A program made the translations under genes and the position numbers. Shown here in pieces: positions 60,077 to 64,000 of a stretch of 64,000 nucleotides of DNA (position 1 is the first letter of the stretch; every line of letters starts with the position of its first letter). The DNA is from Bythopirellula sp041737835 (lineage in GTDB: Bacteria; Planctomycetota; Planctomycetia; Pirellulales; Lacipirellulaceae): NCBI GenBank assembly GCA_041737835.1, contig JBGSQY010000046.1; one strand, 5' to 3'. The notes under the pieces are model-generated. The model had not been told where the DNA came from. It searched no databases and saw only the letters and a program-made list of their open reading frames with translations.

Positions 60077-60736
60077 GTTTGTGACGCGCCAGAGGTCAGG
60101 GCAGAAATGTTACTGACCTCCGGCCTCGCGCCTCGTCTTGCTCAAATTGGCAAACCTTGCCAAGTTGATTTCTGTTGGCGACCCTCGTTTTTCTCGGGAA
60201 AAAACGCCAACTCTTCCAACTTGTCCAACTTGGCAGACTTTTCTGCGCACTTCGAAAGAAGTTCGTGTTTTTTTCATCGTGTTTGTCGTGTGTCTAGACC
60301 TCCGGCGTTGCCAGGACTGAGGGTGTAAAGCCTCCGTCCCTCGGAATGGGTGTGAATTAGGTAGGCCGGAACGAGTTTTACGAAGGTCCGGCATGGTAGC
60401 GGTGCTGGTCGTACATTGCCGGAACTGCGCACCGCTTGTTCCGGCCTACAAAGTACTAGGTCGTACTCACTCCGCGTTGCTTCGCGTCACGTCGCGGCTA
60501 ACGATAAGACCCCATTATCGTGATTTGCGCGTGCGTTGCCACCACGATTTTTGGCCATAAGAATTTTCACGCTGAGACGCGGAGGGAAACCACGAATCTA
60601 ACGAATAGCACGAATTGAAAAGGCGAGCCGTGAACGTCAGTGACCGGAGAAGATTGAGAAACCGCTGATGGACGCTGATTAACGCTGATGAAGGATTTGT
60701 ACAGCGACGACGCTCTGTTTGTAAAAATTTGTCCCG
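60077..60736. other. 660-bp non-coding region with dispersed repeats
   Basis: Holds TGACCTCCGGCCTCGCGCC (near 60114), CCAACTTGTCCAACTTGGCAGAC (about 60216-60238, inverted relative to 55.45 kb), an ACCACGAATCTAACGAATAGCACGAAT block (60590-60616, inverted relative to 55.24 kb), and the 71-bp repeat. A plus-strand frame at 60059-60328 runs through repeats and is not a gene. Confidence 0.6.
60622..60692 (-). repeat. 71-bp inverted repeat, copy B
   Basis: Reverse-complement partner of 55071-55141 (67 of 71 matches by my count). Located 44 bp beyond the stop of the copy B secreted protein, i.e. on the same side of the gene as copy A relative to gene A. Confidence 0.9.
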
Positions 60737-61351
60737 TTATTTGACTTCAAACTGAAAGGATTTACAGACACGCTTGGCTTCGGGGATTACTACGCTGTAA
60801 TCGCCCGCTCGTAGCTTTCCAAGAGGTATCAATGCGAAGTGAGGAATCGTTAGCATTGTATGAAATGGTCCTTTGGGCACCTCGAATTGCACATTGATGC
60901 GATTACCTGCGATGGTGACGGGTTTCAAATTGAAGACGTCGTAGCTGCCAGTAAAAAGTTCGATGGTCAGATCGTGCTTAGTCGAGAACGAATTTTTTGC
61001 TTCGAGCCCATCGCACAAAATCATCTTGGCAGTCAGCAGGGCGGCCTTGTCGGCGCCGCCAACCACGAATCCGGGCGGCATTGGCATTCTCTTTGTGCGA
61101 CTTAGATTCAGGTGGATCGCTTCGACGGGCTGTTCTTCGACCCATTTTCTAACGGCCCATTGCACTTGCTTGTCGTTCGTATCATTCGACAGTCGCAATA
61201 TTTCCCTGGTGGGGTATAACTCACCCACGCCTTTTGTTCCTTCGATGTGGTGCCCCCACATATCGGAGAGGGGTATCTCGACAAGTTCTTCTCCGAAGCC
61301 GATCGAGCAACAGCAAACCAGCGCCACCACACCCATCAATCGAATAAACAT
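60737..61351 (-). CDS. Secreted protein of a duplicated family, copy B
   Basis: 204 residues with a signal peptide (MFIRLMGVVALVCCCSIGFGEE). The mature start LVEIPLSDMWGHHIEGTKGVGELYP and the block PHFALIPLGKLRAGDYSVVI match copy A at 54.3 kb. The middle parts are divergent but keep GADKAALLTAKMIL versus GTGKEALIEAGKIL. Unknown function; no catalytic motif. Opposite strand to copy A. Confidence 0.75.
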   Translation of the reverse strand: MFIRLMGVVALVCCCSIGFGEELVEIPLSDMWGHHIEGTKGVGELYPTREILRLSNDTNDKQVQWAVRKWVEEQPVEAIHLNLSRTKRMPMPPGFVVGGADKAALLTAKMILCDGLEAKNSFSTKHDLTIELFTGSYDVFNLKPVTIAGNRINVQFEVPKGPFHTMLTIPHFALIPLGKLRAGDYSVVIPEAKRVCKSFQFEVK

Positions 61352-61496
61352 TACAAACCTCCTTCTATCCCGCCCCGTATTCTCCTGCTAGAGGGAGCCA
61401 AATGCAAGAAAAAAAGGTTTGAGCGCGACCAGCGGCCGAGGCTTTGCACGAATTTTTTTGGGGGCATTCTCTTCCGCAATCACTTATAATGTGGCC

Positions 61497-62582
61497 ATGC
61501 TCAGCGCTCCTGTTTTCGACAAGCAATTCGCCATGAGACCTGAAGTTAGAGTCGTCATGGCGACCGATATTCACGCGCGGCTCTCTGCTTGGCAAACGTT
61601 CGTGGCACGCCAAAGCGAGTTTCCGCTGCATGCTGATCCCATGTGGCTGTTGGTCCTAGCCGAAGGTCGCGGTCATGTGCCGTATTGTGTGGAAGCGGTT
61701 AGTGGTGGTGAAATTGTCGGAGTATTGCCGTTGGCCTTAGTGACGAGTCCCTTCTTCGGGCGATTTTTGGTGAGCCTGCCACACCTGAGCGGTGGCGGTG
61801 TCTGTTGCGATGACCTAGCCACCTCTTTATTGCTGGTCGACAAAGCGATTGAACTCGCAAATGCGCTCGACGTCGACTTTTTGGAATTGCGAAACGAGCG
61901 CTTGCTACCGCACACACAACTTCAGCATGTGGTGACCGATAAAGCCCACATGCGGCTAGCGTTGCCGTCGGATGAGGGGCAGTTGTGGGATCAGTTACGG
62001 GGCAAGGTGCGCAATCAGGTGCGCAAGGCCGAACAGTTTCATTTTCATGCCAGCTGGGGGGGACGGGAATTGCTCGGCAAATTCTATGCGCTCTACACGC
62101 GGCGGATGCGCGACCTGGGTTCACCGACCGACGGCAAGATTTTGTTCGATCAGATTTTGAAGGGTTTTCCGTGCCAAGCGGAATTGCTAGTGGTACGCCA
62201 ACAGAATCGCTCGGTCGCGACGGCGATGTTGTTGCACGGTCAGGGAACCACTGAAATTCATCGTAGTGCCACAATCGTGGATCTGCGCTCGACGGCTCTG
62301 AACACGTGGATGCATTGGCAATGTTTGATGCGTACTCTGGAGCGAGGGAATCACCAGTTCGATTTCGGTCGTCCGACGGTGGGGACGAGCGTTTACACTT
62401 TTAAGAAGCGATTCGGCGCGACGGCTCATCCCGCGGCAGTCCAACATTATATCCGCCGTGGTTCACCGGGCGATCTCCGCCGTAATGACGGCAAGTTCAA
62501 ACTTTCCATCAAGCTGTGGAGTTGCTTGCCACTCGGTGTCACTCGTTGGTTGGGCCCGCTGATTGCTAACGGGTTGCCCTAG
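61497..62582 (+). CDS. FemAB-like acyltransferase, PEP-CTERM-system type
   Basis: 361 residues from ATG 61497 (ATG 61533 is an alternative). GNAT-fold protein with ADPMWLLVLAEG, VLPLALVTSPFFGRFLVSLP, the KVRNQVRKAE helix, YTRRMRDLGSP, and FGRPTVGTSVYTFKKRFGA. These blocks are those of FemAB-related proteins found next to exosortase/PEP-CTERM loci. It may attach amino acids or acyl groups to a surface polymer. Upstream promoter not evident. Confidence 0.85.
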   Translation: MLSAPVFDKQFAMRPEVRVVMATDIHARLSAWQTFVARQSEFPLHADPMWLLVLAEGRGHVPYCVEAVSGGEIVGVLPLALVTSPFFGRFLVSLPHLSGGGVCCDDLATSLLLVDKAIELANALDVDFLELRNERLLPHTQLQHVVTDKAHMRLALPSDEGQLWDQLRGKVRNQVRKAEQFHFHASWGGRELLGKFYALYTRRMRDLGSPTDGKILFDQILKGFPCQAELLVVRQQNRSVATAMLLHGQGTTEIHRSATIVDLRSTALNTWMHWQCLMRTLERGNHQFDFGRPTVGTSVYTFKKRFGATAHPAAVQHYIRRGSPGDLRRNDGKFKLSIKLWSCLPLGVTRWLGPLIANGLP

Positions 62583-62747
62583 GTTGGTCGCGCAGCGAGC
62601 AGCTTTCTCGGCGCTCATCACGCCAATGCGCACACTTTTGGCGCGCCTCCGCAGGGCTTGTTGCATATCGATATTCATCGTTTAAGGTGAGACAAACGCT
62701 GCAAGTAAGCGGCGTACCGACTTTTCCACCTGGAGTCTTAAGGAACG

Positions 62748-64000
62748 ATGATTAGTCGCTCGCGTTGGTTGCACGCTCTCGCCATTTCCTGTTTCTCGTC
62801 ACTTCTTCTGTCGGCTCACTTGCTCTCTGCGGCGGCGATTCCCGCTTACTTGCAAGGGATCACGCAGACGTCTTCGCCATTTATCGGAATCACTCACTAT
62901 CAGATTGTGCAGTCGTGGAACGACCCGCTGCCGAATCCGTTCACGAGGGAACTGGCTATTCACATCGTGGAAATTGATCCCGCGGCGCCGGGGATCGCCT
63001 TTTTGGGAACCCCCGGCAATGGTGCGGAGTCGAATGAATACACACGAATGACGACCGGCGCGTTCGTGAACAACAACGATCTGGCCGTCGGAATCAACGG
63101 CGATTTTTATGACACAAGCACCGGCATCACGACCAATGTGAATGGCCTCGGCATGAGCAACGGCGAAGTTATTTCGGAACCGGGCACGGGCGGTTCGCGG
63201 AATTCGCTCGTCGTTGATCAATTCAATCTGGCAAGGATTGTGACGCGCGGGACAATACGCGCTGATTCATGGAATGCTGTCAGTGGAAATCAGCGGATGT
63301 TGGAAAACGGTGTCATCGTGACGCCCAACGATAGTTACACAACGACGTTGAATCCGCACACGGCGGTCGGGGTCGACGCAGATAACGGACACGTTTTCTT
63401 TATGGTGGTCGATGGTCGGCAGACAGATTTTTCGGAGGGAATGCGGACCGACGAGATGGCGCAATTGTTTCTCGACTTTGGAGTCGACAATGCGATCAAC
63501 CTGGACGGTGGTGGAAGCAGCACGCTGGTGTTTGCCGACGGAGTGGGCGGATCAGCACGCACGGTCAATAGTCCCAGCGACGGCGCGTCGACCTATTCCC
63601 CCGGTTCGCAGCGTGCGGTGGGGAATCACTTCGGCGTGTATGGCATCCCGAATCCTGATTACGTGAGACTTGCCAATCCGCCCCGCCCTTCCGCTCCAGG
63701 TAGCGAGCCATTCGTCCCGGAATTGACGATCTTGGATGGCTTCGACGGCAATGAAGGTCGGTTCACGTCCCCGCCATCTGGTGGCAGCGGCTCGACGACC
63801 GGCATCACCGCCGCAAGCACGGCCGTTTACACCACGGAAGAAGCTCACATGGGCGAAGGGAGCCAGAAAATTACTTTGGTTCGCAATACAACCACTGCTG
63901 TTTCGCGTTTGCGGCATTTGTCGGGGGGTGGCAGTCCTGTGAACAATCGAATCAATGTCGATGGCACGCCGTCGGCGTTGGCACCGTATGGATTTATTGG
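62748..64000 (+). CDS. Secreted phosphodiester glycosidase (NAGPA) domain protein, 3'-truncated by window edge
   Basis: The frame runs from ATG 62748 (AAGGA 4-8 nt upstream) to the right edge, 417 codons, without a stop, so the C-terminus is outside. Signal peptide (LHALAISCFSSLLLSAHLLSA). The catalytic domain has GINGDFYD, PHTAVGVDADNGHVFFMVVDGR, and NAINLDGGGSSTLVF, the conserved blocks of NAGPA-like phosphodiester glycosidases, which remove sugars from phosphate-linked glycans. A second, beta-sandwich-like domain starts about residue 325. A PEP-CTERM or dockerin end may lie outside. Confidence 0.88.
   Translation, partial: MISRSRWLHALAISCFSSLLLSAHLLSAAAIPAYLQGITQTSSPFIGITHYQIVQSWNDPLPNPFTRELAIHIVEIDPAAPGIAFLGTPGNGAESNEYTRMTTGAFVNNNDLAVGINGDFYDTSTGITTNVNGLGMSNGEVISEPGTGGSRNSLVVDQFNLARIVTRGTIRADSWNAVSGNQRMLENGVIVTPNDSYTTTLNPHTAVGVDADNGHVFFMVVDGRQTDFSEGMRTDEMAQLFLDFGVDNAINLDGGGSSTLVFADGVGGSARTVNSPSDGASTYSPGSQRAVGNHFGVYGIPNPDYVRLANPPRPSAPGSEPFVPELTILDGFDGNEGRFTSPPSGGSGSTTGITAASTAVYTTEEAHMGEGSQKITLVRNTTTAVSRLRHLSGGGSPVNNRINVDGTPSALAPYGFI

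Noticed and set aside
60059..60328. 89-codon plus-strand frame after the second carboxypeptidase-regulatory-like paralogue
   Set aside because: Begins inside the terminator stem and continues through repeat blocks; not a gene.
54300..61351. Composite transposon bounded by the inverted cassettes
   Set aside because: No transposase gene in or beside the block, and no target-site duplication seen; the cassettes are diverged genes, so only inverted duplication is claimed.

Overview
The window looks like part of a Planctomycetes chromosome, most likely order Pirellulales. The pointers are a BBP7-type outer-membrane barrel, a PVC-type CxxCH heme protein, PEP-CTERM proteins with a FemAB-like acyltransferase, an EfpL/YeiP-type elongation factor P, many small secreted proteins of unknown function, and intergenic regions full of inverted repeats. 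No rRNA, tRNA, CRISPR array, prophage or complete insertion sequence was seen. proC is cut by the left edge and a phosphodiester glycosidase gene by the right edge.

Layout. 0-13 kb: housekeeping genes (proC, EfpL, EttA, guaA, surE, eno) mixed with small secreted or membrane proteins and several hairpin repeats, one of which has become the C-terminus of a membrane protein. 13.3-14.2 kb: an AT-richer patch with an orphan membrane protein and a transposase remnant. 14.2-19.3 kb: a four-gene operon with two WXG100-like proteins, a coiled-coil protein and a 1321-residue membrane FtsK/SpoIIIE-type ATPase, resembling a minimal type VII secretion module. 19.5-23.0 kb: a single-chain fatty acyl-AMP ligase / acyl carrier / PLP-dependent alpha-oxoamine synthase. 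23.7-34.2 kb: outer-membrane barrel, TraB-like protein, a 32-residue basic peptide, a FabZ-like dehydratase, trmB, purF, an overlapping M14 peptidase / beta-lactamase-like / CxxCH operon, and a DUF2237 protein. 34.3-39.7 kb: a CFA-synthase-like methyltransferase, tandem PEP-CTERM paralogues, ppnP and small proteins. 39.8-53.6 kb: a sigma-54 activator, fabI, an EccA/CbbX-like AAA+ ATPase, a NarL-type regulator, arfB, a hemerythrin-like protein, a lipoprotein lipase and two csrA genes. 53.6-61.4 kb: an accessory block bounded by two inverted gene-plus-repeat cassettes. 61.5-64 kb: the FemAB-like acyltransferase and the phosphodiester glycosidase.

The strongest candidates for undescribed biology are the WXG100/FtsK operon, the FAAL-ACP-AOS megaenzyme just upstream of it on the same strand, and the inverted cassettes at 54.3-55.1 and 60.6-61.4 kb, in which a secreted-protein family and a 71-bp sequence downstream of it are duplicated together. 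All functional statements rest on motif recognition by eye; no database search or structure prediction was run.
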